Source: Leeia aquatica
Lineage (GTDB): Bacteria > Pseudomonadota > Gammaproteobacteria > Burkholderiales > Leeiaceae
Direction of reading: 5' to 3'
Assembly (NCBI RefSeq): GCF_012641365.1
Contig: NZ_JABAIM010000001.1
Coordinates: 1,302,001-1,366,000, forward strand
Length of the DNA: 64,000 nt
Below are positions 1 to 8,047 of the stretch, one piece after another. The notes beneath the pieces were generated by a model that was given only the letters and a program-made list of their open reading frames with translations, did not search any database and was not told the DNA's origin. Numbering within the stretch: position 1 is the first letter of the stretch; every line of letters starts with the position of its first letter. The position numbers were made by a program, and so were the translations under genes.

Positions 1-20
1 GCACCCGCTGCCTGACTGCC

Positions 21-42
21 CATCCCGCTGCGAGGCGGGATG
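21..42. other. Perfect 8-bp hairpin
   Basis: CATCCCGC and GCGGGATG flank a 6-nt loop. No U-run follows on either strand, so it is not a clear intrinsic terminator. It sits just before the GAGAGA ribosome binding site of the HAD gene and would be in its leader or at the end of an upstream transcript. Confidence 0.45.
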
Positions 43-55
43 GCGAGAGACGCCC

Positions 56-730
56 ATGACTGAACTTGCTTTGTTTGACCTTGACCATACGCTGATCCCG
101 TTTGACAGCTCCCAGGAATGGGGCCGTTACATGATGCAGCAAGATATGGCGCCAGAAGGTTTTGCGGCCCGACTGGACCAGTTTCAGGAAGACTATGTAG
201 CCGGTACGCTGGACATGGATGCCTACCTGCGCTACTTCGCCGCTCCGCTGGCCAACTACAGCCGCACTGAACTGGACCAGTGGCATGAACGCTTCATGGA
301 TGCCGTGGTGCGCCCGCAAATCACCGCAGAAGCACGCCAGCTGGTACAGCAGCATCTGGACGCAGGGCACCTGTGTGGCATCGTCACCGCCACCATTGAC
401 TTCGTCACCCGCCCGATTGCACGTGAATTCGGCGTGAAACACCTGCTGGCGATCACACTGGAAACCGCCAATGGTCAGGAAGACGGCGCGTATACCGGGG
501 GCTGGGTCGGCATCCCGACCTTCCGCGAAGGCAAGGTCACCCGCAGTGAAATGTGGCTGCAAGACATGGGGCTAAACTGGGACAGCTTTGCAGCGATTCA
601 CTTCTACAGTGATTCGATGAACGACCTGCCCCTGCTACGCCATGCCAGCCATCCGGTTGCCACCAATCCGGATGCACGCCTGAAGGTGCTGGCCGAGCAA
701 GAAGGCTGGCCGATCATTCAGTTGTTCTAA
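56..730 (+). CDS. HAD-IB family hydrolase (SerB-like phosphatase)
   Basis: A 224-residue cytosolic phosphatase of the haloacid dehalogenase superfamily, subfamily IB. The nucleophile motif DLDHT is at residues 8-12 (Asp8 nucleophile, Asp10 acid/base). A conserved Lys lies in FREGKVTR near residue 160, and the metal-binding acidic motif YSDSMNDLP is near 184-192. The cap is the helical SerB/PSPase type. Such proteins are often labelled histidinol-phosphatase or phosphoserine phosphatase, but the substrate cannot be read from the sequence. The ATG has a GAGAGA ribosome binding site. It converges on the 6PGDH-like gene with a 12-base gap. Confidence 0.88.
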   Translation: MTELALFDLDHTLIPFDSSQEWGRYMMQQDMAPEGFAARLDQFQEDYVAGTLDMDAYLRYFAAPLANYSRTELDQWHERFMDAVVRPQITAEARQLVQQHLDAGHLCGIVTATIDFVTRPIAREFGVKHLLAITLETANGQEDGAYTGGWVGIPTFREGKVTRSEMWLQDMGLNWDSFAAIHFYSDSMNDLPLLRHASHPVATNPDARLKVLAEQEGWPIIQLF

Positions 731-742
731 GCCGCTTCTGGG

Positions 743-1426
743 TTAGCCGGGGTGTCCGGCGCTGGCCAGCGGTGCCAGCGCCTGGCACCATCCGGCCAGC
801 ATCGCCGCAAAGTCCACCTCGGTCACCACGTCCTTGGGCGCACACGCCGCGTAGCGAGCCGCCACTTGCTGCAACCAGCCATACAATTGCTGATCCGCCT
901 GCAGCAAGGCTTGCCATTGCTCGATCGAAGGTAGCGGTTCGCCAGTCAGCCAGCGCTGCCATTGGCTCAGCCAGCGATAGCGCAAGGTCTCCAGCACCAC
1001 CCACATGAAGTGGCTGCTCCCCACCGGCCCGGCCTGCCAGCCTGGTCGGGTCATTCCGCAGCGCTGCAAACCCGCCTCCAGCTGCCGCACTTGCGCGGTG
1101 GGCCCACCCCAGGCCAGCGGCCAGCCTGCCCACAGCGGATCGGGAGGCAACTGGCTGAGATAAGCCACCCCCGCCTCCGTAAACGCTGCCGCATCGTGGA
1201 TCACCTGTTCGAACCAGCAGTGACGCGCATCAACCACCATGCAGGACTGCAAGGCCAGACTGGGCTGCAACCAGTCCTCATCACCCAGGCGAACAATGAT
1301 GCCCTGACGGGATTGTGCCAGCCAGTGCTGCAGCGCCACTGCATCATTGCAGGGCAAAGCCGTGATCGCGGTGGTCTCAAACCACGCCTGCTGTGCTGCG
1401 CCGGAACGGGTGACGGCTACCCGCAT
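743..1426 (-). CDS. Degenerate 6-phosphogluconate dehydrogenase-like protein (probable pseudoenzyme)
   Basis: A 227-residue protein. Read by eye it is collinear with the NAD-binding half of 6-phosphogluconate dehydrogenase (GndA/YqeC type). VVDARHCWF aligns with VIDGGNSYY, and GPVGSSHFMWVVLETLRY aligns with the GPNGAGHFVKMVHNGIEY signature. The residues that matter are gone: GGNS became ARHC, the catalytic Lys became Trp, the catalytic Glu became Arg, and the N-terminal GxGxMG nucleotide loop is missing. The ATG at 1426 overlaps the stop of the upstream LysR gene by 10 nt and has a strong AGGAGG site, so the two are probably co-translated. The homology is my reading and was not tested. If it is wrong, the gene is an unknown hypothetical. 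Confidence 0.6.
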   Translation of the reverse strand: MRVAVTRSGAAQQAWFETTAITALPCNDAVALQHWLAQSRQGIIVRLGDEDWLQPSLALQSCMVVDARHCWFEQVIHDAAAFTEAGVAYLSQLPPDPLWAGWPLAWGGPTAQVRQLEAGLQRCGMTRPGWQAGPVGSSHFMWVVLETLRYRWLSQWQRWLTGEPLPSIEQWQALLQADQQLYGWLQQVAARYAACAPKDVVTEVDFAAMLAGWCQALAPLASAGHPG

Positions 1427-2340
1427 AGCCCCTCCTGGATGGCTGGTGGTGTCTGGCAGGCCCTGGCCTGCTGGCGCAGCCAGTCGCACACCGCCTGTAC
1501 CGCCGGACGGTGTGCCACCTCCTTGCGCCACAACAAATGATAGGCGTAGGGGCCGCACAGGGCAGGATACGGCAAAGCCTGTAGTCGCCCCGATTGCAGA
1601 TCATCCAGTAAATGCGGCAGCGGCGCAATGGCTACGCCTTGCCCATGCCGCGCTGCCTCCAGCGTCAGATAGGTATGCGAGAAGGTCGAACCCAGCCGCC
1701 GCCCTTCCGGCAGTTGCTGCAGGGCAAACCAGCGCGGCCAGTCCAGCTGCTCAGGCAGCCTGGATTCAAAGCGGTCAAACAGCAAGGGCCAGCTCTCGGT
1801 CTGCTGCAATGACAAGCTGCGCAGCAAGGCCGGGGGGGCCACCGCCAGATACCACTCCGGCATCAGCGGTTCATGGGCGAGCGCAGGCCAAGGGCCTGTA
1901 CCAAGCCGAATCGCGATGTCGATCCCCTCGCGCTGCAGGTCTTCCGACGGAATGCTGGCCAGCAGGTTCAGCTCGATCCTCGGGTGCTGCCGTCGGAAAT
2001 CCTCCAGCCGGGGCATCAACCAGCTGCTGGCCAGCGAGGGCACCAGCGTCAACGACACTTGATGCGACGCCCCTTGCTGCTCGCGGTGCTGTTGCGCCAC
2101 CGCCTCCAGCTGTGACAGCAAAGGGCGCCATTGGCTGGCCAGCTGGCTGCCCGCTTCGGTCAGCATCACGCCACGCGGCAAGCGTTCAAACAGGGCACTT
2201 CCCAGCCAAAGTTCCAGCTGCCGGACCTGATGCGCCACCGCTCCAGCGGACAAATGCAATTGCCGCCCCGCCTGCTGGAAACCTCCCGACTCCGCAGCGA
2301 CAACAAATACCCGGATCGCGGTTAATGGCGGTCCCTGCAC
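1417..2340 (-). CDS. LysR-family transcriptional regulator (GcvA-like)
   Basis: A 307-residue regulator. The N-terminal winged HTH (PPLTAIRVFVVAAESGGFQQ, then HLSAGAVAHQVRQLE) is followed by a type-2 periplasmic-binding effector domain (LTLVPSLASSWLMPRLEDF). I chose the GTG at 2340: it gives the usual LysR start just before PPLTA and has GGGGG four bases upstream. An in-frame ATG at 2421 would add 27 residues but has no Shine-Dalgarno site. It is divergent from the EamA exporter gene at 2446, the normal arrangement for a LysR target, so it probably regulates that exporter. It may be co-translated with the 6PGDH-like gene downstream. Confidence 0.85.
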   Translation of the reverse strand: MQGPPLTAIRVFVVAAESGGFQQAGRQLHLSAGAVAHQVRQLELWLGSALFERLPRGVMLTEAGSQLASQWRPLLSQLEAVAQQHREQQGASHQVSLTLVPSLASSWLMPRLEDFRRQHPRIELNLLASIPSEDLQREGIDIAIRLGTGPWPALAHEPLMPEWYLAVAPPALLRSLSLQQTESWPLLFDRFESRLPEQLDWPRWFALQQLPEGRRLGSTFSHTYLTLEAARHGQGVAIAPLPHLLDDLQSGRLQALPYPALCGPYAYHLLWRKEVAHRPAVQAVCDWLRQQARACQTPPAIQEGLCG

Positions 2341-2445
2341 ATAGCCCCCAAATTTTAATGCCTGAGCACACAAACTATCGCTTTGCGACACCGCTGGCAA
2401 GCCCGCTAGACTGCGGTTCATCCTGACCACTGCCATCAAACTGTC

Positions 2446-3330
2446 ATGCCGAATCGCCACACACCCGCCTTTGGCCTGTTGCTGATCCTGATTTCTTCCG
2501 CAGGCTTTGGCTGCATTCCGTTGCTGGCCCACCTCGCCTATCAGGATGGCGTCAACGCCACCAGCCTGCTGGCGCAGCGTTTTCTGGTAGCCATCACCCT
2601 GCTGTTGCCCTGGGTCTACCAAAGACGCGCGCAGTGGCCAGACCGGCGGCAGGCGCTGGCGTACATGCTGATGGGCGGCGTGTTGTATACCCTGCAAGCA
2701 CAAAGCTATTTCACCGCCTTGCAGCATGCCAGTAGCGGGCTGGTAGCCCTGTTGCTCTATGTCTACCCGATCCTGGTGGTGCTGTTTTCCGCCATGCTGC
2801 GCTGGGAGCCGCTCAGCTGGCAGCGCGGTCTCCTGCTGATCCCGGCATTCGGTGGCACCCTGCTGATGCTGTCGGGTCCAGTGCAAGGCTCGACGCTGGG
2901 CGTGGCACTGGGGCTGGCTTCGGCACTGTGCTATGCCGTGTATATTCTGTGTGGCAGCCGCTTGCGGGGCGACGCGCTACTGTCTGGCTGGCTGATCCTG
3001 TGTGGGGCCGCCATCAGCAACACGCTGCTGGCCACGCTGCAAGGCTGGCAGTGGCCCAGTCACGCCTCGGGCTGGCTGGGCATTCTGGGGCTGGCCGTGT
3101 TTGGCACCGTGCTGGCGATCACCCTGTTCCTGGCCGGGATGGCACGCGCCGGGGCAGGCCCCTCGGCGATTGTGTCCACGTTCGAGCCGGTAGTCACCAT
3201 TGCGCTCGGCTATCTGCTGCTGGGCGAGCGACTACAGCCCATGCAGTGGCTGGGGGGCGCGCTGGTGCTACTGGCGGTGGTGCTGCTGGCGCGGCAAACC
3301 ATGTCAGCAAAAGCGCTGGCGAACGACTAA
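2446..3330 (+). CDS. EamA/DMT-superfamily transporter (10-TM metabolite exporter)
   Basis: A 294-residue inner-membrane protein of the drug/metabolite transporter superfamily, with two EamA repeats of about five helices each. The first starts at residue 6 (AFGLLLILISSAGFGCIPLL) and the second near residue 150 (LGVALGLASALCYAVYILCG). The conserved end of the second repeat (AIVSTFEPVVTIALGYLLLGE) is present. Members export amino acids or other small metabolites; the substrate here is unknown. The gene is divergent from the LysR regulator, with about 105 bp between starts that must hold both promoters. Confidence 0.9.
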   Translation: MPNRHTPAFGLLLILISSAGFGCIPLLAHLAYQDGVNATSLLAQRFLVAITLLLPWVYQRRAQWPDRRQALAYMLMGGVLYTLQAQSYFTALQHASSGLVALLLYVYPILVVLFSAMLRWEPLSWQRGLLLIPAFGGTLLMLSGPVQGSTLGVALGLASALCYAVYILCGSRLRGDALLSGWLILCGAAISNTLLATLQGWQWPSHASGWLGILGLAVFGTVLAITLFLAGMARAGAGPSAIVSTFEPVVTIALGYLLLGERLQPMQWLGGALVLLAVVLLARQTMSAKALAND

Positions 3331-3359
3331 ACTGGCAGAAGACTTCGCTGGAGCCTGTC

Positions 3360-3989
3360 ATGTCTGTTGCCTCGCCATATCGCCGCCGTTATCTGCAGTG
3401 GGGTAGCGCTGCCACCCTGCTTGCAGTCTTGCCGCAGTTGTCTCTGGCCGCCAGCACCGACACTGTACGGCGTCTGCAAGGCGAGCTGTGGATCAACGAT
3501 CAGCCTGCCCAGCTGGGCAGCCCGGTCAAGGTGGGCGATGTCTTGCGTACCGGCTCCGACAGTTCCGCACAGGTGGTGCTCGGCAAGGATGCCTACCTGC
3601 TGCGTGCCCATACCCGCCTGCAGCTGACCCCTGCCAGCGATGACGGGCTGGTGGTCGGCGTGCTGCGCCTGTTCAGTGGCGGCGTACTCGCCTCGTTCGG
3701 GCGCGGTAACAAAACCCTGCGCACCCCGACCCTGACCGCCGGCATACGCGGCACCGGCATCTATATGGAAACCCAACCGGGCGGCACCTATTTCTGCACC
3801 TGCTACGGGCAAGTGGAACTGACCGACCTGCAAGGCAACCGCCGCTGGATCAGCTCCGCCCATCACCAGTCCGTGCTGTCTGACCAAGGGATGCAGGATG
3901 CTACTTTGCTGAACCACACAGATCACGAGCTGATCGAGCTGGATGCCCTGCAGGGGCGCACCCCTCCCTTTGTTGCCAAGCCCAGCTGA
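3360..3989 (+). CDS. FecR-domain protein with Tat-like signal peptide
   Basis: A 209-residue exported protein. The N-terminus (RRRYLQWGSAATLLAVLPQL, Arg8-Arg9) fits a twin-arginine signal RRxFLx plus a hydrophobic stretch, cleaved near LAAS. The rest is a FecR domain: VGDVLRTGSDSSAQVVL at about 57-73 and the RTPTLTAGIRGTG signature at about 121-133. FecR domains are usually in sigma-factor regulators or in periplasmic/surface proteins. There is no transmembrane anchor after the signal and no ECF sigma gene beside it, so this is probably a free periplasmic FecR protein of unknown role. A CTC motif (FCTCYG) follows the signature. It lies 29 nt after the EamA gene. Confidence 0.8.
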   Translation: MSVASPYRRRYLQWGSAATLLAVLPQLSLAASTDTVRRLQGELWINDQPAQLGSPVKVGDVLRTGSDSSAQVVLGKDAYLLRAHTRLQLTPASDDGLVVGVLRLFSGGVLASFGRGNKTLRTPTLTAGIRGTGIYMETQPGGTYFCTCYGQVELTDLQGNRRWISSAHHQSVLSDQGMQDATLLNHTDHELIELDALQGRTPPFVAKPS

Positions 3990-4082
3990 TCTTCATCCAG
4001 TGCTGCAGGGCAACATTATTTCCGTGGAATGACTAGCAAGCGCTCGAAAAAGCGGTAAACTTGCGATACACTTCCGCCAATT

Positions 4083-4098
4083 GTGAACTATAGTTTAC
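4083..4098. promoter_or_regulatory. Palindromic operator candidate upstream of ETF-QO
   Basis: GTGAACTATAGTTTAC is a 16-bp near-perfect palindrome whose central 10 bp (AACTATAGTT, 4086-4095) are perfect. The AAC-N4-GTT pattern resembles operators of TetR-type fatty-acid or acyl-CoA regulators (PsrA/FadP/LiuR style). Such regulators commonly control ETF and ETF-QO genes. It lies about 58 bp upstream of the etf-QO start. The assignment is inference. Confidence 0.4.
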
Positions 4099-4155
4099 TA
4101 TTCATGACACCGGGGCCGCGACAGCGCCCGGGCAAGGGTGAAAAGGGACCGAGAC

Positions 4156-5808
4156 ATGGAACGCGAATACATGGATTACGACGTCGTGATCGTCGGCGGA
4201 GGGCCTGCGGGCCTGTCGGCGGCGATCCGGCTCAAGCAGCTGGCCAATGAAGCAGGCCGCGAGCTATCAGTAGTGGTGCTGGAAAAAGGCTCCGAAATCG
4301 GAGCGCACACCCTGTCTGGTGCGGTGATGGATCCGCAAGCCCTGACCGAACTGATCCCGGACTGGAAAGCCCAGGGCGCCCCCCTGAATGTGCCAGTCAC
4401 GGAAGACCGCTTCCTCTTCCTCAGCGAAACCGGTGCCACCCGCGCACCCAACTGGCTGCTGCCCAAAACCCTGCACAATGAAGGCAATTACATCGTCAGC
4501 CTGGGTAATGTCAATCGCTGGCTGGCCCAACAAGCCGAAGCGCTGGGCGTGGAAATTTTCCCCGGCTTTACCGCCTCACAGGTGCTGTGGGACGAAGAGC
4601 GCCAGATCGTGCGCGGGGTGATTACCGGCGACATGGGCGTGGCGCGTGACGGCAGCCAGAAGGGTGAATACACCCCGGGCATGGAGCTGCGTGGCAAGTA
4701 CACCCTGTTCGCTGAAGGCTGTCGTGGCCACCTCGGCAAGCAGCTGATCCAGCACTACCAGCTGGACGATGGCCGTGATGCGCAGAGCTACAGCATCGGC
4801 ATCAAGGAACTGTGGGACATCGACCCGGCCAAGCACAAGCAAGGTCTGGTGGTACACACTGCCGGCTGGCCACTGGGCAGCGATACCTATGGCGGCAGCT
4901 TCCTCTACCACGCCGAGAACAATCAGGTGGTGGTGGGGCTGGTGGTGGGACTGGGTTACAGCAATCCTTATCTGAGCCCGTTTGAAGAATTCCAGCGCTA
5001 CAAGCATCACCCGGAAATCCGTCAGTTTCTCGAAGGGGGCCGTCGCCTTTCCTATGGTGCCCGTGCCATCGTCACCGGGGGCTTGCAGGCGCTGCCGAAG
5101 CTGACCTTCCCCGGCGGTGCGCTGGTGGGTGACAATGCCGGTTTCCTGAATGTGCCGCGCATCAAGGGTAGCCACGCCGCAATCAAGAGTGGCATGCTGG
5201 CCGCAGAAGCCGCATTTGAAGCCTTGGGAGCCGACCGCGCACATGACGAACTGAGCGCTTACACCACCCGCTTTGAGGGTAGCTGGCTGCACGATGAACT
5301 GCATCGCGCCCGTAACTTCAAGCCGTGGATGAGCAAGGGCGGCTTGTGGCTGGGTACGCTGATGGCCGGAATGGACCTGAAGCTGTTTGGTGGCAAGGCT
5401 CCTTGGACGCTGCACAACAGCACGCCAGACCATGCCAAGCTGAAAGGCAAGGATGAGTGCGAGCCAATAGCCTACCCGAAACCGGATGGCAAGCTGTCTT
5501 TCGACCGCCTCTCCTCCGTCTTCCTCTCCAACACCAATCACGAGGAAGACCAGCCCTGTCACCTGACGCTGAAAGACGCATCCGTCCCCATCAGCATCAA
5601 TCTGGCCCGTTATGATGCGCCGGAACAGCGCTATTGCCCGGCGGGAGTGTACGAAATCGTACGCGCCGACGATGGCAGCAACCCGCGCCTGCAAATCAAC
5701 GCGCAGAACTGCGTGCACTGCAAGACCTGTGACATCAAGGATCCCACCCAGAACATCAACTGGGTAGTGCCGGAAGGTGGCGGCGGCCCGAACTACCCCA
5801 ATATGTAA
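4156..5808 (+). CDS. Electron transfer flavoprotein-ubiquinone oxidoreductase
   Basis: A 550-residue membrane-associated flavo-iron-sulfur enzyme. It passes electrons from ETF (reduced by acyl-CoA and other dehydrogenases) to ubiquinone. The FAD-binding motif VVIVGGGPAGLSAAIRL is at about residues 10-26. The C-terminal [4Fe-4S] cysteines lie in YCPAGVYE and in NCVHCKTCDIKDPTQNI. Length matches the family (about 550). I chose the ATG at 4156 because AAGGGA lies about 8 nt upstream; a GTG at 4138 would add six residues. It is a stand-alone gene, closed by a strong terminator at 5826. Confidence 0.95.
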   Translation: MEREYMDYDVVIVGGGPAGLSAAIRLKQLANEAGRELSVVVLEKGSEIGAHTLSGAVMDPQALTELIPDWKAQGAPLNVPVTEDRFLFLSETGATRAPNWLLPKTLHNEGNYIVSLGNVNRWLAQQAEALGVEIFPGFTASQVLWDEERQIVRGVITGDMGVARDGSQKGEYTPGMELRGKYTLFAEGCRGHLGKQLIQHYQLDDGRDAQSYSIGIKELWDIDPAKHKQGLVVHTAGWPLGSDTYGGSFLYHAENNQVVVGLVVGLGYSNPYLSPFEEFQRYKHHPEIRQFLEGGRRLSYGARAIVTGGLQALPKLTFPGGALVGDNAGFLNVPRIKGSHAAIKSGMLAAEAAFEALGADRAHDELSAYTTRFEGSWLHDELHRARNFKPWMSKGGLWLGTLMAGMDLKLFGGKAPWTLHNSTPDHAKLKGKDECEPIAYPKPDGKLSFDRLSSVFLSNTNHEEDQPCHLTLKDASVPISINLARYDAPEQRYCPAGVYEIVRADDGSNPRLQINAQNCVHCKTCDIKDPTQNINWVVPEGGGGPNYPNM

Positions 5809-5825
5809 ACGGCCCGTCTTGCCCT

Positions 5826-5859
5826 GCATACACCCCGCCCTGGCGGGGTGTATGCTTTT
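5826..5859 (+). terminator. Intrinsic terminator of ETF-QO
   Basis: A 14-bp perfect stem (5826-5839 with 5842-5855, core CACCCCGCC/GGCGGGGTG) is followed by TTTT on the plus strand. The T-run abuts the stop codon of the convergent deacetylase gene. Confidence 0.85.
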
Positions 5860-6896
5860 CAGGCTTGCGCAGACTCAAAGCCCTGCAGCACATTCACCGC
5901 ATTGATGCCGATTTCTTCCACGGCATACCCGCCCTCCATCACGAACAGGGTCGGGCAACCCAGTCCTCCGATGTGCTCCCCCATCCGCAGGTAGTCTGGC
6001 GAGCTCAGCTTGAACTGGCTGATCGGATCCTCCTGATAAGTATCCACCCCCAGCGACACCACCAGGGCGTCTGGTGCAAACTGGCGAACACGCTCACACG
6101 CTGCTTGCAGCGCCTGCTGGTAAGCGGCCCAGACGGTGCCGTGCGGCAAGGGGAAATTAGCGTTGTAGCCCTCGCCCTCCCCCGCGCCGATTTCATCGGC
6201 ATAGCCCAGAAAGTAGGGATACTCCACCCGTGGGTCGCCATGAATCGAGGCCACCAGCACATCGTTGCGCCTGTAGAAGATATCCTGGGTGCCGTTGCCG
6301 TGGTGATAATCCACATCCAGCACCGCCACCCGCTCCGCACCTTGGTCACGCAGCATCTGCACGGCGATGGCGGCGTTGTTGAGATAACAGTAGCCACCCA
6401 TATAGTCACGGGCGGCATGGTGTCCGGGTGGGCGGCACAGGGCAAAGGCGGCCCGCTCACCCTGTTGCAGCAGCTGTGCGCCGGTCATGGCGACTTGCGC
6501 ACTCTGCCACACGGCCTCCCAGGTACCTGCGGTGATCGGTACCCCGGCATCCATCGCATAGTAACCCAGCAAACCGTCGATATCCTGCGGGATCCGATCA
6601 GTACGCAAGCGGCGTACCGGCCACACCAGTGGCAAGGCATCATGGCTGCGACCTGCCGCAGACCAGCGCTGCCAAGCCGATTGCAGAAATTGTACAAAGC
6701 CCGCGTCGTGCACCCGCAACACGGGCTCCAGACCAAACGCTTGCGGGGGGCGCACCTCACCCAGCCCGACCGCCTGCACCCGCGCCAACACCATGTCGGC
6801 ACGGCTGGGCATCTCAAAGCAGGGCCTCATCTCTCCATCGATCAACTCAGCCTGGCCGTGATGCAGGCGATGGCTGTCACTGTAAATCGTCAACAT
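5859..6896 (-). CDS. Histone-deacetylase-fold acetylpolyamine amidohydrolase
   Basis: A 345-residue zinc amidohydrolase of the HDAC/AcuC/APAH fold. Key motifs in order are CRPPGHHA (paired active-site His), YCYLNNAAIA, VLDVDYHHGNGTQDIFY (zinc Asp and His) and VSLGVDTYQEDP (second zinc Asp region). Bacterial members of this length deacetylate acetylputrescine, acetylcadaverine or acetylspermidine, or acetoin-related substrates. The adjacent putrescine-type ABC transporter and carbamoylputrescine amidase favour a polyamine substrate here. It is the last gene of the minus-strand block, 87 bp after potF across a hairpin-rich gap. Confidence 0.88.
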   Translation of the reverse strand: MLTIYSDSHRLHHGQAELIDGEMRPCFEMPSRADMVLARVQAVGLGEVRPPQAFGLEPVLRVHDAGFVQFLQSAWQRWSAAGRSHDALPLVWPVRRLRTDRIPQDIDGLLGYYAMDAGVPITAGTWEAVWQSAQVAMTGAQLLQQGERAAFALCRPPGHHAARDYMGGYCYLNNAAIAVQMLRDQGAERVAVLDVDYHHGNGTQDIFYRRNDVLVASIHGDPRVEYPYFLGYADEIGAGEGEGYNANFPLPHGTVWAAYQQALQAACERVRQFAPDALVVSLGVDTYQEDPISQFKLSSPDYLRMGEHIGGLGCPTLFVMEGGYAVEEIGINAVNVLQGFESAQA

Positions 6897-6950
6897 GGCT
6901 AAAACTCCGGCAAAACAAGGGGCCGCCCCCTGTCTTGTGCGGGGGCAGCA

Positions 6951-6966
6951 GCCCGGATATCCGGGC
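6951..6966. other. 16-bp perfect palindrome between potF-like and deacetylase genes
   Basis: GCCCGGATATCCGGGC is a perfect palindrome in the 87-bp gap. Downstream on the minus strand a short GGGG-CGG-CCCC element is followed by TTGTTTTG. Together they could act as an attenuator or mRNA-end stabiliser that keeps the binding-protein message abundant relative to the next gene. That role is inference. Confidence 0.4.
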
Positions 6967-6983
6967 GTCAGGAAGGTGTCACC

Positions 6984-8018
6984 TTATTTTTTCAGCTTGG
7001 TCCACACCTTGTCGCGCAGGGCCATGGCCTTGGTGGAACACAGCTTGTTGGGCACAAAGCGGCTACGGTAAGCGGCAGGCGTGTTCACAGCCGGGTCATC
7101 ACGCAGGGCCGGCAGCAGGAATTTGTCAGAGCCCTGGATGGCATTGTTGTAGCCAGTAAAGTTGGAAGCCAGCGCAATGTTTTCCGGGGCCATCATCCAG
7201 TTGATGAACTTGAGCGCGTTGTCCTTGTTCTTGGCCCCAACCGGAATGGCGAAGTTATCGTTCCAGAACGACATCCCTTCCTTCGGGTAGACGAACACAG
7301 CCGACTTCAGCTTTTCCTTGGTGCGGTGCGCCGCGCCGTTCCATTGATGGTGCAGGATCACTTCCTTGGCCTGCATGCGCTCAATGGTGCCGTCCGAGTT
7401 GTACATCGCCAGCATCGGCTTCTGTTTCAACAACAGGTCCAGCACCTTCTGTGCTTCCTTGGGATCTTCGGTGCACTGGTCGACCTTGAGGTACAGCGAA
7501 GCGGCAACGAACAGCTCATTGACATCATTGAGGGCCACCATCTGCCCCTTCATGGCAGCGGGCGGTTCAAAGAAGCTCTTCCAGCTGTCCTCCAGTTTGC
7601 CGCCTGGCACCCGGGTGGAATCGTAGGTAAAGCCGGTGACCCCCCACATATAGGGCGCGGTATAGCTGCGGCTTGGGTCAAATACGGGTTTGTTCAGGGG
7701 TGCCGTCACATTCTTGAAGTTCGGCATCTTGTTGACGTCAATCTTCTCCAGCAGCTTCTCGGTGATCATGATCTTCACCATATAGTCGCTGGGCACAATC
7801 ACGTCGTAGCCCTTGGCACCGGCCTTGAGCTTGGCCAGCAGGGTTTCATTGCTGTCATACACATCCAGGTTGACCTTGATGCCGGTATCTTTCTCGAACT
7901 TCTTCAGCAAATCGAGCGGAATGTAGTCCGACCAGTTGTACAGGTTCAGCTCCCCACCTGCTCGGGCCACGCCGCTCATGCCCAATGCCACCACCAAAGC
8001 CAGATGACGCCACTTCAT
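6984..8018 (-). CDS. Putrescine/spermidine ABC transporter, periplasmic binding protein (PotF-like)
   Basis: A 344-residue periplasmic solute-binding protein. A signal peptide of about 20 residues (MKWRHLALVVALGMSGVARA) precedes the typical PotD/PotF start ELNLYNWSDYIPLDLLKKFE. Mid-protein motifs ILHHQWNGAA and FVYPKEGMSFWNDNFAIP match the family's ligand-binding walls. It delivers polyamine to the PotHI permease. It lies 29 nt downstream of the PotI-like gene. Putrescine rather than spermidine preference is inferred from the PotFGHI-like gene content. Confidence 0.9.
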   Translation of the reverse strand: MKWRHLALVVALGMSGVARAGGELNLYNWSDYIPLDLLKKFEKDTGIKVNLDVYDSNETLLAKLKAGAKGYDVIVPSDYMVKIMITEKLLEKIDVNKMPNFKNVTAPLNKPVFDPSRSYTAPYMWGVTGFTYDSTRVPGGKLEDSWKSFFEPPAAMKGQMVALNDVNELFVAASLYLKVDQCTEDPKEAQKVLDLLLKQKPMLAMYNSDGTIERMQAKEVILHHQWNGAAHRTKEKLKSAVFVYPKEGMSFWNDNFAIPVGAKNKDNALKFINWMMAPENIALASNFTGYNNAIQGSDKFLLPALRDDPAVNTPAAYRSRFVPNKLCSTKAMALRDKVWTKLKK

Positions 8019-8047
8019 GCTTGCTCTCCTTGATGTGATGCAAAGTC

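Noticed and set aside
1347-2426. A 359-codon plus-strand frame opposite the LysR gene
   Set aside because: It is Pro/Ala/Ser-rich and antisense to a clear LysR protein with a good start and divergent target.
2928-3989. A 353-codon frame that would extend the FecR-domain protein upstream through the EamA gene
   Set aside because: The first 144 codons run out of frame through the EamA gene. The ATG at 3360 begins a clear signal peptide.
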